A stretch of DNA of 64,000 bases from Streptomyces sp. GSL17-111 (GTDB lineage Bacteria; Actinomycetota; Actinomycetes; Streptomycetales; Streptomycetaceae), in contig NZ_JBAJNS010000001.1 in assembly GCF_037911585.1 (NCBI RefSeq), forward strand, positions 1,239,001 through 1,303,000, read 5' to 3'. Shown here in pieces: positions 56,258-64,000 of the stretch. The translations under genes and the position numbers were made by a program. Within the stretch, counting starts at the first letter, position 1. The number at the start of each line of letters is the position of its first letter. Below the pieces are notes generated by a model. The model did not search any database. It was not told the origin of the DNA and saw only the letters and a list, made by a program, of their open reading frames with translations.

Positions 56258-56606
56258 CGGGCGACGCACCTCCTCAACTCGTCCCCGGCCCCGCACGTTC
56301 CGTGGCGGCGCCGGCGCCCCGCCCGCGCGGCCCACGGGGCCCAGCCGGGAAGGGTAGCCGTCGGCGCGCGCCGTCCGCCCGGCCCGGGGCGGCTCCCACG
56401 GCGGGCCGGGCGGCGGGCGAGGGTGCGGATTTCGGGGTCCGTGAGCAGTCGTTGTATGCTGCTTCGGTTGCCTGACGCGCTTGCATCAGGCGGCCGTCTC
56501 CCTGGCACTGCCGGTCAGCCCCGAAACGTGAGTTGCGATGCGTTCGGTCTGCATCCTGCGACGCCAGGACCCACCGTACGTGTATCTGAAGTCTTTGGAG
56601 TGACCC
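56258..56606. other. Divergent region between the FakA-like gene and rpmB
   Basis: 349 bases. TATGCT (56455-56460) is a possible -10 element for rpmB, though no good -35 is visible. GCCTGA/TCAGGC (56470-56475/56486-56491) could form a small leader hairpin. The part near the FakA-like gene is GC-rich with no recognised motif. Confidence 0.35.
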
Positions 56607-56792
56607 GTGGCTGCCAACTGCGACGTCTGCGGCAAGGGGCCGGGCTTCGGCAACAGCATCTCCCACTCGCACCGCCGCACCCCGCGTCGCTGGAACCCCA
56701 ACATCCAGCGCGTGCGTGCCGTGGTCGGGCGGACGCCGAAGCGCCTCAACGTCTGCACCTCGTGCATCAAGGCCGGCAAGGTCTCGCGCTGA
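56607..56792 (+). CDS. rpmB: 50S ribosomal protein L28, zinc-binding (C+) form
   Basis: 61 aa from a GTG after GGAG. The sequence [35 protein letters not shown] and the CTSC near the end give a CxxC...CxxC zinc ribbon, so this is the zinc-containing form. It is a monocistronic gene closed by a strong terminator. Confidence 0.95.
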   Translation: MAANCDVCGKGPGFGNSISHSHRRTPRRWNPNIQRVRAVVGRTPKRLNVCTSCIKAGKVSR

Positions 56793-56829
56793 CGCGATAA
56801 GTCGCAGCGCAGCCCCTGACGGTTGCCGC

Positions 56830-56858
56830 AAGCCGGTCCGCCTCGCGCGGACCGGCTT
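56830..56858. terminator. Intrinsic terminator between rpmB and thiD
   Basis: AAGCCGGTCCGC (56830-56841) and GCGGACCGGCTT (56847-56858) form a perfect 12-bp stem with loop CTCGC, followed by TTG. Because the A-rich and T-rich ends are mirror images, it should work for both convergent genes. Confidence 0.88.
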
Positions 56859-56876
56859 TGTGCTGCCCGATTCACG

Positions 56877-57698
56877 TCACCGTGTGTCGCCGAACCGCCG
56901 CCAGGCGTGGTCGACGGGGCCGATCCCCGCGCCGAGCGCGAAGCCGGCGGCGATGGCCCCGGTGACGTACTCCTTGGCCAGGGCCACCGCCTCCGGCACC
57001 TCCCGGCCCTTGGCGAGCTCCGCCGCCACGGCGCTGGCGAGCGTGCAGCCCGTGCCGTGCGTGTGCCGGCCCGCGTACCGGGGGGCCCGCAGCCAGTGCT
57101 CCGCCGAACCGTCGGTGAGCAGGTCCGTGGCCTCGCCCGGCAGGTGCCCGCCCTTGATGAGGGCCCAGCGCGGCCCGTGCGCGAGCACGGCCCCGGCCGC
57201 CCGGCGCATGTCGTCCTCGGAGGTCACGGTGACGCCCGTCAGTTGCGCCACCTCGTCCAGGTTGGGGGTCGCGACGGTGGCGGTCGGGAGCAGTTCGGTG
57301 CGGACGGTCTCCAGGGCCTCCGCCGCGAGCAGCGGGTCGCCGTGCTTGGAGACGCCGACCGGGTCCACGACCACCGGCACGTCCAGGGGACGCAGGAGCC
57401 CCGCGACGGTGCCCACCAGCTCCGCGGAGGCCAGCATGCCGGTCTTCACCGCCTGCACCCCGATGTCGTCGACGACGCTGCGGAACTGCGCGCGGACCGC
57501 CTCGGCGGGCAGTTCCCAGGCGCCCTGCACGCCGAGGGAGTTCTGCGCGGTGACGGCCGTCAGCACGCTCATGCCGTGGGTGCCGAGCGCCATCATCGTC
57601 TTCAGGTCGGCCTGGATCCCGGCGCCGCCGCCGGAGTCGGAGCCGGCGACCGTCAGGACGCGTATCGGGGAGGGGGGCGTGCGCCTGCTGTCCGTCAT
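56877..57698 (-). CDS. thiD: Hydroxymethylpyrimidine (phosphate) kinase ThiD
   Basis: 273 aa from the ATG at 57698. ThiD motifs: [48 protein letters not shown], and the catalytic [20 protein letters not shown]. It phosphorylates HMP and HMP-P for thiamine synthesis. Its start overlaps the thiL stop by four bases; thiL-thiD is thus a salvage and activation operon. No TPP riboswitch is evident here, unlike thiBPQ. Confidence 0.94.
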   Translation of the reverse strand: MTDSRRTPPSPIRVLTVAGSDSGGGAGIQADLKTMMALGTHGMSVLTAVTAQNSLGVQGAWELPAEAVRAQFRSVVDDIGVQAVKTGMLASAELVGTVAGLLRPLDVPVVVDPVGVSKHGDPLLAAEALETVRTELLPTATVATPNLDEVAQLTGVTVTSEDDMRRAAGAVLAHGPRWALIKGGHLPGEATDLLTDGSAEHWLRAPRYAGRHTHGTGCTLASAVAAELAKGREVPEAVALAKEYVTGAIAAGFALGAGIGPVDHAWRRFGDTR

Positions 57699-58687
57699 GT
57701 CTCTCCTTGGAAGTGGTCCCAGCCCCCGCCGTCGTGCCAGGAAGCGCCGTTGACGGTCACGCGCGACATCGCCGACGGGTGCCGCACCTCCCCCACGACG
57801 CGCCAGCGCGCGGGCAGCTTGCGGTCCGGGGGGAAGGTGGCGACGATCGCGTGGTCCTCTCCCCCGGTGAGCACCCACTCCAACGGGTCGACGCCGACGG
57901 CCTGGCCGATGTCGTGCATCTGGGCCGGCACGTCGAACGCCTCGGTGCGCAGGTCGATGCAGACCTTGCTGGCCGTGGCGATGTGCCGCAGGTCGGCGAT
58001 GAGGCCGTCGCTGACGTCCGTCATCGCCGTGGCGCCGAGCGCGACGGCGGCCGGGCCCGCGTGGTAGGGCGGCTCCGGGCGGCGGTGGGCCTCCACGAAG
58101 GCCCGCGGGGAGCGGAAGCCGCGCTGGAGTATGGCGTACCCGGCCGCTGACCAGCCCAGCCACCCCGTGACGGCGACGACGTCCCCGGGCCGGGCCCCGG
58201 CCCGGGTGACGGCCTCCCGGCCGCGCAGGTCGCCGAGGGCCGTGATGGCGAGGGTGATCGTCTCACCGCGCACGATGTCGCCGCCGACGACGGCCGCCCC
58301 GGCGACGTCGCACTCGTCCCGCAGCCCGTCCATCAGCTCCACCGGCCAGGTGGCGTGCAGATCGGCGGGCAGGACGAGGCCGAGGAGCAGCGCCGTGGGC
58401 GCGGCGCCCATGGCGGCGATGTCGGCGAGGTTCTGCGCGGCAGCCTTGCGGCCCACGTCGTAGGCGGTGGACCAGTCACGCCGGAAGTGCCGGCCCTCCA
58501 GGAGCACGTCGGTGCTGGCCACGACGCGCCGATCGGGGGCGGCGACCACGGCGGCGTCGTCCCCGGGCCCCAGTTTGACCGCCGGTGTGGCGGTCAGCCG
58601 GGAGGTCAGCTCCCGGATGAGCCCGAACTCCCCGAGTTCGCCGACGGTCCCAGGGGTCGGGGGGCGGCCCCCGGGGAAACTCAGCAT
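57695..58687 (-). CDS. thiL: Thiamine-monophosphate kinase
   Basis: 330 aa from the ATG at 58687. PurM-like superfamily features: [67 protein letters not shown], and [16 protein letters not shown]. It makes TPP, the ligand of the riboswitch in front of thiBPQ. Divergent from the Lrp/RAM gene. Confidence 0.95.
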   Translation of the reverse strand: MLSFPGGRPPTPGTVGELGEFGLIRELTSRLTATPAVKLGPGDDAAVVAAPDRRVVASTDVLLEGRHFRRDWSTAYDVGRKAAAQNLADIAAMGAAPTALLLGLVLPADLHATWPVELMDGLRDECDVAGAAVVGGDIVRGETITLAITALGDLRGREAVTRAGARPGDVVAVTGWLGWSAAGYAILQRGFRSPRAFVEAHRRPEPPYHAGPAAVALGATAMTDVSDGLIADLRHIATASKVCIDLRTEAFDVPAQMHDIGQAVGVDPLEWVLTGGEDHAIVATFPPDRKLPARWRVVGEVRHPSAMSRVTVNGASWHDGGGWDHFQGET

Positions 58688-58785
58688 CCGTCTGCCCTTT
58701 CACAAAGCTCGCCGCTGGTGGTGACGACGCGATACCGTAGCGTCCCTTCCACCCCCATGATCCTCGAAGCCGCCCTGGAGGTTCC

Positions 58786-59019
58786 GTGGTACAGGCCTAC
58801 ATCCTGATCCAGACCGAGGTCGGCAAGGCGTCGACCGTCGCCGAGGTGATCGCCGACCTGCCCGGTGTCGTCCAGGCCGAGGACGTGACGGGCCCGTACG
58901 ACGTCATCGTCCGCGCCCAGGCCGACACCGTGGACGATCTGGGGCGGCTGGTCGTCGCCAAGATCCAGCAGGTGGACGGCATCACCCGTACTCTGACCTG
59001 CCCAGTCGTGCATCTCTAG
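58786..59019 (+). CDS. Stand-alone Lrp/AsnC ligand-binding (RAM) domain protein
   Basis: 77 aa from a GTG preceded by GGAGG. The sequence reads VQAYILIQTEVGKASTVAEVIADLPGVVQAEDVTGPYDVIVRAQADTVDDLGRLVV, a complete RAM domain without any helix-turn-helix. Such proteins bind amino acids or other small effectors and may oligomerise with full-length Lrp family members. Followed 20 bp later by the DUF3515 gene, likely in one transcript. Confidence 0.9.
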   Translation: MVQAYILIQTEVGKASTVAEVIADLPGVVQAEDVTGPYDVIVRAQADTVDDLGRLVVAKIQQVDGITRTLTCPVVHL

Positions 59020-59039
59020 CTCCCCCGTATGCTCACGGC

Positions 59040-59552
59040 GTGACTGCTCCGCTCCGCCGCCCCTCCGCACCGCCGGGCCGCCTCGCGGTGCGCACGGCCG
59101 CTCTTTCCGCCGCCGCCCTGCTGGCCGGCTGCTCCCTCGGATCCCCGTCGGGCCCTGCGGTACCGAGTCCTTCGGGGGCCGCCGCCTCGGCGTGCCGGGC
59201 CCTCGCCGAGGCGCTGCCCGAACGGGTGGACGGGCAGGAGCGCGTCACGCGCGAGCCGGTGTCCGACTTCACGGCGGTGTGGGGCGACCCCGGCATCGAG
59301 CTGCGGTGCGGTGTGCGGCGCCCCGAGCGGTTGACGCCCGGGAGTGAACACTACAACCCGACGGCCGACGCGGTCGTGGTCAACGACGTCGACTGGCTCC
59401 TGGAGGAGCTGGCCGACGGTCATCGGTTCACGACGGTCGGCCGGGACGCCTTCGTGGAGGTGACCGTCCCGGCCGCGTACGCCCCGGAGGTCAACGCGCT
59501 CACCGACCTCGCTCGACCCGTCGCCACGACCGTGCCGCAGTCGCCCGCCTGA
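59040..59552 (+). CDS. DUF3515 family lipoprotein
   Basis: 170 aa from a GTG. A lipoprotein signal ends in AALLAGCSLG (Cys about 31). The mature domain contains CRALAEALPERVDGQERV, TAVWGDPGIELRCGVRRPE and VNDVDWLLEEL, the DUF3515 pattern of actinobacterial exported proteins. Two Cys in the mature part may form a disulfide. Function unknown. Convergent with ddl. Confidence 0.85.
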   Translation: MTAPLRRPSAPPGRLAVRTAALSAAALLAGCSLGSPSGPAVPSPSGAAASACRALAEALPERVDGQERVTREPVSDFTAVWGDPGIELRCGVRRPERLTPGSEHYNPTADAVVVNDVDWLLEELADGHRFTTVGRDAFVEVTVPAAYAPEVNALTDLARPVATTVPQSPA

Positions 59553-59579
59553 CGGCCCGGCCCGCCGGCGGGGCGTGGC

Positions 59580-60737
59580 TCAGCGCAGGCCCGTGGAGCG
59601 GTGCAGGGCCGCCTGGAGCAGGCGGTCCACCAGCTCGGGGTAGCTCACACCGGTCTCCTGCCACATGCGCGGGTACATGCTGATCGGCGTGAAGCCCGGC
59701 ATCGTGTTGATCTCGTTGAGGACGAAGCGTCCGTCCTCCAGGAGGAAGAAGTCCGCCCGCACCAGGCCCTCGCAGGAGGCCGCCTCGAAGGCGAGCACGG
59801 CGAGCCGGCGCACCTCTGCGGTCTGCTCCTCGGTGAGGGGCGCGGGGACGATACCGGCGGCCGAGTCGATGTACTTGGCCTCGAAGTCGTAGAAGTCGTG
59901 GCTGGTGACGGGCGGGATCTCGGCGGGGACACTGGCCTGCGGGCCGTCACCGAACTCCAGCACGCCGCACTCGATCTCCCGACCGCGCAGCAGCGACTCG
60001 ACGATGACCTTCGGATCGTGCCGACGCGCCTCCTCGATGGCGTCGTCGAGTCCGGTGAGGTCGTCGACCTTGCTGATGCCCATCGACGAACCCGCCCGTG
60101 CCGGCTTCACGAAGACCGGCCAGCCGTGCTCGCCGGCGAAGTCGACGACCTTCTTGCGGGCCCCGGCCTGGTCCCGGTCCCACTCCCGCGGCCGGATGAC
60201 GGTGAAGGGACCCACGGGGAGGCCGTAGGAGGCGAAGACCCGCTTCATGTACTCCTTGTCCATGCCGACGGCCGACGCCAGCACCCCGGAGCCCACGTAC
60301 GGGACGCCGGCCAGCTCCAGCAGCCCCTGGAGGGTGCCGTCCTCCCCGTAAGGGCCGTGCAGGACGGGGAAGACGACGTCCACCTCGCCGAGCACCGTGG
60401 GCACGCTGCCCGGCTCGCTGTGGACGACCTCGCGGCTCGCCGGATCGACGGGCAGGACGACCCCGCCGGTGTCCGACCGGGCCAGCTCCGCCACGCTCGG
60501 CAGCTCCCGGTCGGTGATGGCCATGCGTTCCGGTGCGTCGGCGGTGAGGGCCCAGCGTCCGTCCGCGGTGATGCCGATCGGCAGCACGTCGTACTTCTCG
60601 CGGTCGATGGCGCGCAGCACGGCACCGGCCGTGAGGACGGAGATGCCGTGCTCGGAACTGCGGCCGCCGAAGACGACGGCGACGCGCGGCTTGCGCGGCG
60701 GACGGGCGGAGGCGCTGGGTGTCTCTGACGTGCTCAT
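59580..60737 (-). CDS. ddl: D-alanine--D-alanine ligase
   Basis: 385 aa from the ATG at 60737. ATP-grasp motifs: VAVVFGGRSSEHGIS, FPVLHGPYGEDGTLQGLLELAGVPYVGSGVLASAVGMDK, VFVKPARAGSSMGISK, and RADFFLLEDGRFVLNEINTMPGFTPISMYP. The omega-loop region has Glu-Ala-Lys-Tyr, the Tyr-containing pattern of D-Ala-D-Ala rather than D-Ala-D-lactate ligases, so it is the housekeeping enzyme and not a VanA-type resistance ligase. Confidence 0.95.
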   Translation of the reverse strand: MSTSETPSASARPPRKPRVAVVFGGRSSEHGISVLTAGAVLRAIDREKYDVLPIGITADGRWALTADAPERMAITDRELPSVAELARSDTGGVVLPVDPASREVVHSEPGSVPTVLGEVDVVFPVLHGPYGEDGTLQGLLELAGVPYVGSGVLASAVGMDKEYMKRVFASYGLPVGPFTVIRPREWDRDQAGARKKVVDFAGEHGWPVFVKPARAGSSMGISKVDDLTGLDDAIEEARRHDPKVIVESLLRGREIECGVLEFGDGPQASVPAEIPPVTSHDFYDFEAKYIDSAAGIVPAPLTEEQTAEVRRLAVLAFEAASCEGLVRADFFLLEDGRFVLNEINTMPGFTPISMYPRMWQETGVSYPELVDRLLQAALHRSTGLR

Positions 60738-60803
60738 CGGCTTGAGATTACCGGCTGGGCGCCGGGGAGTGCAGCGCGGCACGTCCCCGGGCACGCGTCC
60801 CCG

Positions 60804-61805
60804 TCAGCGGGTCTCCGCCTTGGCGCTGCGGGCCATCAGCTCCTTGAGCGCCACGAGCGGCGCCTTGCCGTGGTGCACGATCTCCACGACCGTTTCGGTG
60901 ATCGGCGTCTCGACACCGTGCCGACGGGCCAGATCCAGGACGGAGCGGCACGACTTGACGCCCTCGGCGGTCTGCCGGGTGACGGCGATGGTCTCCTCCA
61001 GCGTCATGCCGCGCCCCAGGTTGGTACCGAAGGTGTGGTTGCGGGAGAGCGGGGAGGAGCACGTCGCGACCAGGTCGCCCAGCCCGGCCAGTCCGGCGAA
61101 GGTGGCGGGGTCGGCGCCGAGCGCCAGGCCGAGCCGGGTCGTCTCGGCCAGCCCGCGCGTGATCAGCGACGCCTTGGCGTTGTCGCCGAGCCCCATGCCG
61201 TCGGCGATGCCCACGGCCAGCCCGATGACGTTCTTGACCGCACCGCCCAGTTCGCAACCCACGACGTCGGTGTTGGTGTAGGGGCGGAAGTACGGGGTGT
61301 GGCACGCCTTCTGCAGCCGACGGGCCACCTGCTCGTCGCGGCAGGCGACGACGGAGGCGGCGGGCTGCCGGGTGGCGATCTCCTTGGCCAGGTTGGGCCC
61401 GGACAGCACGGCGACGCGGTCCGGTGACGCGCCGGTGACCTCTTCGATCACCTCGCTCATCCGCTTCGTGCTGCCCAGCTCCACGCCCTTCATCAGCGAG
61501 ACCAGCACGGTGTCGGGCGACAGGAGCGGCGTCCACCGCGCGAGGTTGTCCCGCAGGGACTGGGAGGGGACCGCCAGCACGGTGAACTCCGCGTCCCGCG
61601 CGGCCTCGGCGGGATCGGTCGTGGCCCGCAACGACGTGGGCAGCTCCACGTCGGGCAGGTAGTCCGGGTTGACGTGCCGGGCGTTGACGGCGGCCGCCAG
61701 TTCGGGCCGGCGGCCCCAGAGCGTCACCTCACAGCCGGCGTCGGCAAGCACCATGCCGAAGGCGGTGCCCCACGATCCGGTGCCGAACACGGCTGCCTTC
61801 GTCAC
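60804..61805 (-). CDS. gpsA: Glycerol-3-phosphate dehydrogenase [NAD(P)+]
   Basis: 333 aa from a GTG at 61805 that overlaps the plsC-like stop (GTGA); the longer frame is a shadow of plsC. NAD-binding [44 protein letters not shown], and the signature [37 protein letters not shown] are all present. It supplies sn-glycerol-3-phosphate for phospholipid synthesis, acting just before the acyltransferase encoded upstream. Confidence 0.96.
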   Translation of the reverse strand: MTKAAVFGTGSWGTAFGMVLADAGCEVTLWGRRPELAAAVNARHVNPDYLPDVELPTSLRATTDPAEAARDAEFTVLAVPSQSLRDNLARWTPLLSPDTVLVSLMKGVELGSTKRMSEVIEEVTGASPDRVAVLSGPNLAKEIATRQPAASVVACRDEQVARRLQKACHTPYFRPYTNTDVVGCELGGAVKNVIGLAVGIADGMGLGDNAKASLITRGLAETTRLGLALGADPATFAGLAGLGDLVATCSSPLSRNHTFGTNLGRGMTLEETIAVTRQTAEGVKSCRSVLDLARRHGVETPITETVVEIVHHGKAPLVALKELMARSAKAETR

Positions 61806-62635
61806 GCGGACTCCCCCTCGGCGGCCTTCGTGCGGGGAGGTTCGGAGATGCCGTGGTCCCGCTCCGGCGCCGTCGTCCCGCTCCGCCCCGTCCCGCGCGT
61901 GCGGCGGTTGCGGCGCTCCTCGGCCACGGCCCTGCGGTGGTCGTAGCGCTCGGCCGGGGCCGGTTCGCCCCGGAGTTCCGCCAGTTCGGCGGTGATGGCG
62001 TCCATGATCGCGTCGGTGGCTCCCCTGAGCACCTCGGCCGTGGGCTCCCGGTCGTGGAAGCGCGACAGGTCCACGGGCTTCCCCGCCCGTACGCGCAGCG
62101 TCCTGCGCGGGAAGAGCCGGACCCGTTTGCGCTTGGCGTACGGGGGCACCACCTCGTGCGCCCCCCACTGGGCAACGGGAATGACCGGTGCCTTCGTCAG
62201 CAGGGCGACGCGGGCCGCGCCCGTCTTGCCCTCCATCGGCCACAGCTCCGGATCACGGGTGAGGGTGCCCTCGGGGTAGAAGGCCACGCACTCGCCCTTG
62301 TTGATGGCGTCGACGGCGGCACGGAAGGCGCCGACCGCGTCGGCGGACTCCCGGTACACGGGGATCTGCCCGGTGCCCCGCATGACGGCTCCCACGAAAC
62401 CGCGACCGAACAGGCTCACTTTCGCCAGAAATCGGGGAACCCGTCCCGTGTTGTACTGGAAATGTGCGTACGCCAGTGGATCAAGATAGGAGTTGTGATT
62501 GACGGCGACGATGAATCCGCCTTCGGCCGGAATGTTCTCCATTCCGCGCCAGTCCCGATGGAACAGGAGGAGCAGGACGGGTTTGACGATGACCGCGGCC
62601 AAGCGATACCAGAACCCGATTTTTCGGCGGGACAC
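61802..62635 (-). CDS. plsC: 1-acyl-sn-glycerol-3-phosphate acyltransferase (PlsC family)
   Basis: 277 aa from a GTG at 62635 ([24 protein letters not shown]) after AGGAGATGG. Acyltransferase blocks: [15 protein letters not shown] (NHx4D), FYPEGTLT (EGT) and [11 protein letters not shown]. One N-terminal hydrophobic segment tethers it to the membrane. The last ~40 residues are charged and disordered. Together with gpsA it feeds phosphatidic acid to CdsA. Confidence 0.9.
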   Translation of the reverse strand: MSRRKIGFWYRLAAVIVKPVLLLLFHRDWRGMENIPAEGGFIVAVNHNSYLDPLAYAHFQYNTGRVPRFLAKVSLFGRGFVGAVMRGTGQIPVYRESADAVGAFRAAVDAINKGECVAFYPEGTLTRDPELWPMEGKTGAARVALLTKAPVIPVAQWGAHEVVPPYAKRKRVRLFPRRTLRVRAGKPVDLSRFHDREPTAEVLRGATDAIMDAITAELAELRGEPAPAERYDHRRAVAEERRNRRTRGTGRSGTTAPERDHGISEPPRTKAAEGESA

Positions 62636-62784
62636 CGGGACACCATCTCCTCTTGCTCTTCGCACCGGACCGGTAGCCGGACCGGCCGGCTCGCACTGTG
62701 CGCCGGGGACAACCGCACAAGTGTGGCCCTCGGCCACGGCCCTGTCGAGGACACCGTAACCCCAGGCCCCACAGCGGGGAGAGA

Positions 62785-63447
62785 ATGGGCCCGATGCCGC
62801 ACGCGACGAGCGCCGGGGCCGGCTGGTCCCTGGTCGTTCCCCTCAAACCGCTGGGCGTGGCCAAGAGCAGACTGGCCGCGGCCCTCGGGGAGCCCCTGCG
62901 CCCCCGGCTGGCCCTCGCCTTCGCCCAGGACACCGTTGCGGCCGCGCTCGACTGCCCCGAGGTGACCGATGTGGTGGTCGTCACGGACGACGCGGTGGCC
63001 CGGCGGGCCCTGACGGCACTGGGCGCCCGGGTGCTCGGGGATCCTCCGGGCGGTGGCCTGAACCCGGCCCTGCGCCACGGCGCACGTACCGTCCGCTCCC
63101 GCCGCCCCCGCTCGGCGGTCGCCGCACTCAACGCCGACCTGCCCGCGCTGCGCCCGGAGGAATTGACGCGCGTCCTGGACGCCGCGAGGGAATTCCCGCG
63201 TGCTTTTCTCGCGGACGCCGCCGGAGTGGGCACGACGGTGCTTTCCGCGCGGCCGGGAACAGAGCTGGAACCGCGTTTCGGCGGTACGTCCCGCGAACGT
63301 CACCGGCGGTCCGGAGCCAGCGAGATCGCCCTCGTCGGCGTGGACAGTGTGCGGCGCGACGTCGACACCGGAGCGGACCTGCGAGCCGCTCTGGAGCTCG
63401 GAGTGGGGCGGTACACGCTCAGAACGTCTGCAGCGTCACGAAGGTGA
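62785..63447 (+). CDS. cofC: 2-phospho-L-lactate/phosphoenolpyruvate guanylyltransferase (coenzyme F420 synthesis)
   Basis: About 220 aa; the ATG at 62785 or at 62794 could be the start, both after GGGGAGAGA. Motifs of the CofC/FbiD family: WSLVVPLKPLGVAKSRLAAALG, VVVVTDDAVARRAL, GGLNPALRHGA and ALNADLPALRPEEL near 110-125, then GTTVLSARPGTELEPRFGGTSRERH. It activates phospholactate or PEP with GTP for F420 assembly. The 3' end overlaps the next convergent gene by 29 bases. Confidence 0.92.
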   Translation: MGPMPHATSAGAGWSLVVPLKPLGVAKSRLAAALGEPLRPRLALAFAQDTVAAALDCPEVTDVVVVTDDAVARRALTALGARVLGDPPGGGLNPALRHGARTVRSRRPRSAVAALNADLPALRPEELTRVLDAAREFPRAFLADAAGVGTTVLSARPGTELEPRFGGTSRERHRRSGASEIALVGVDSVRRDVDTGADLRAALELGVGRYTLRTSAASRR

Positions 63448-63622
63448 CGCGGCGCTCCTCGCCGCGGCCCGTCGTCTCGATGCGCACCCGCTGCCCGGGG
63501 CGGAGCAGCCGCAGCCCCCCGGCGTCGAAGGCGGCGGCGTCGAACGGCACGGGAGTGCCGTCGTCCAACAGGACGCTGCCCGTGCGGGTCTGCGAGTCGA
63601 AGGTGTACGCGGTGGCCTGCAT
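63419..63622 (-). CDS. Small conserved protein of unknown function, cold-shock-like fold possible
   Basis: 67 aa from an ATG (MQATAYTFDSQTRTGSVLLDDG, then VPFDAAAFDAGGLRLLRPGQRVRIETTG). The arrangement of beta-strand-like segments resembles a small OB/cold-shock-like domain, but the RNP motifs of CspA are not present. Overlaps convergent cofC by 29 bases. Conserved near cofC and the HU gene in Streptomyces in my recollection. Confidence 0.65.
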   Translation of the reverse strand: MQATAYTFDSQTRTGSVLLDDGTPVPFDAAAFDAGGLRLLRPGQRVRIETTGRGEERRVTFVTLQTF

Positions 63623-63745
63623 GGGCAGAGCCTATGGCCTGCGCCGCCCCCTGTCCCTCGCGGGCCGCCGCGCGGGCGGCGCGGGGAGGACGTGCTGCGG
63701 GCCGGGCTCCCCGGTGGGGCCCGGCCCGGCTGCGCGCGCGGACGC

Positions 63746-64000
63746 TCAGCGGCTGCGCGCGCTCTTCTTGGCGGCGGTCTTGCGCGCGGAGGCCTTGCGC
63801 GCGGGCGCCTTCTTCGCCGTGCTCTTCTTCGCCGGCGCGCTCGTCGCGGCGGTCTTCTTGGCGGTGGTCTTCTTGGCCGCCGCCTTCTTGGCCGTGGCCT
63901 TGGCCGGGCTGGACTTCTTCGCGGTCGCCGTCTTCTTCGTCGCGGTCTTGGCCGCGCTCGTCCTCTTCGCGGGCGCGGCCTTCTTGGCAGTGGTCTTCTT
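63746..64000 (-). CDS. hupS: Lysine/alanine-rich tail of an HU-family nucleoid protein (start outside the window)
   Basis: The last 84 codons of a gene read leftward. The residues are almost entirely Lys, Ala, Thr, Ser and Arg in KKTTAKK/AKKA repeats, ending KSARSR. In Streptomyces this H1-like tail belongs to HupS, the sporulation-associated HU protein whose gene lies at this position. The HU domain itself lies outside the window, so this is inferred from tail and locus. Confidence 0.72.
   Translation of the reverse strand, partial: KKTTAKKAAPAKRTSAAKTATKKTATAKKSSPAKATAKKAAAKKTTAKKTAATSAPAKKSTAKKAPARKASARKTAAKKSARSR

Noticed and set aside
59580..60737. ddl considered as a vancomycin-resistance D-Ala-D-Lac ligase
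   Set aside because: The omega loop keeps the Lys-Tyr pattern of D-Ala-D-Ala enzymes, and no vanH or vanX neighbours occur.

Overview
The window is high-GC actinobacterial chromosome, almost certainly Streptomyces or a very close relative. It carries the sporulation sigma factor whiG, four tandem type I signal peptidase genes (the sipWXYZ arrangement), nsdA, the glucose permease glcP next to smc, and the antibiotic-regulatory RNase III gene (absB in S. coelicolor). GTG starts are common, and long spurious antisense frames are everywhere, as expected at this base composition. Gene order follows the conserved core of the Streptomyces chromosome. I see no insertion sequence, prophage, integrative element, CRISPR array, rRNA or tRNA.

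Layout, left to right. 0-1.6 kb: the end of an ABC ATPase with a degenerate signature motif, and its membrane partner. 1.6-5.7 kb: a thiamine uptake operon (thiB-thiP-thiQ, leftward) behind a TPP riboswitch and a hairpin covering the thiB ribosome binding site. 5.7-12.1 kb: rlmN, a GNAT enzyme, cdsA, frr, pyrH, tsf and rpsB, all leftward, with strong hairpins between rpsB, tsf and pyrH. 12.4-18.7 kb: a secreted M23-like protein, a TetR regulator, whiG, and dprA-yifB-yraN-DUF2469. 18.7-25 kb: sipZ, sipY, sipX, sipW, then rplS, trmD, rimM, khpA and rpsP. 25-34.6 kb: a SprT-like metalloprotease candidate, proS, a methyltransferase, ffh, and the nitrogen operon amtB-PII-glnD behind a GlnR-type operator. 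35-44.2 kb: nsdA, a prim-pol-like protein, ftsY, glcP and smc. 44.3-56.3 kb: a small coiled-coil protein, acylphosphatase, a CAP-domain protein, mutM, rnc, rpmF, DUF177, a large coiled-coil protein, coaD, rsmD, recG and a FakA-like protein. 56.6-64 kb: rpmB, thiD, thiL, a stand-alone Lrp/RAM protein, a DUF3515 lipoprotein, ddl, gpsA, plsC, cofC (coenzyme F420), a 67-aa protein and the lysine-rich tail of an HU-type nucleoid protein.

Functionally, most of the window is translation (S2, EF-Ts, RRF, L19, S16, L28, L32, TrmD, RimM, RsmD, RlmN, ProS, RNase III) and protein export (Ffh, FtsY, four signal peptidases). The rest covers envelope precursor supply (CdsA, PlsC, GpsA, Ddl), thiamine uptake and synthesis, ammonium sensing, chromosome structure and repair (SMC, RecG, MutM, HU), and developmental control (WhiG, NsdA, RNase III).

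I did not find a convincing undescribed multi-gene system. What stands out is mostly regulatory architecture: two DnaA-box pairs with the same 18-bp phasing, perfect 22- and 25-bp hairpins inside ribosomal-protein operons, the thiB leader, the amtB operator, and a gene-conversion-like tract between sipX and sipY. A few conserved but poorly characterised proteins are also worth attention. All starts and boundaries were chosen by reading the sequence; no database search was run.
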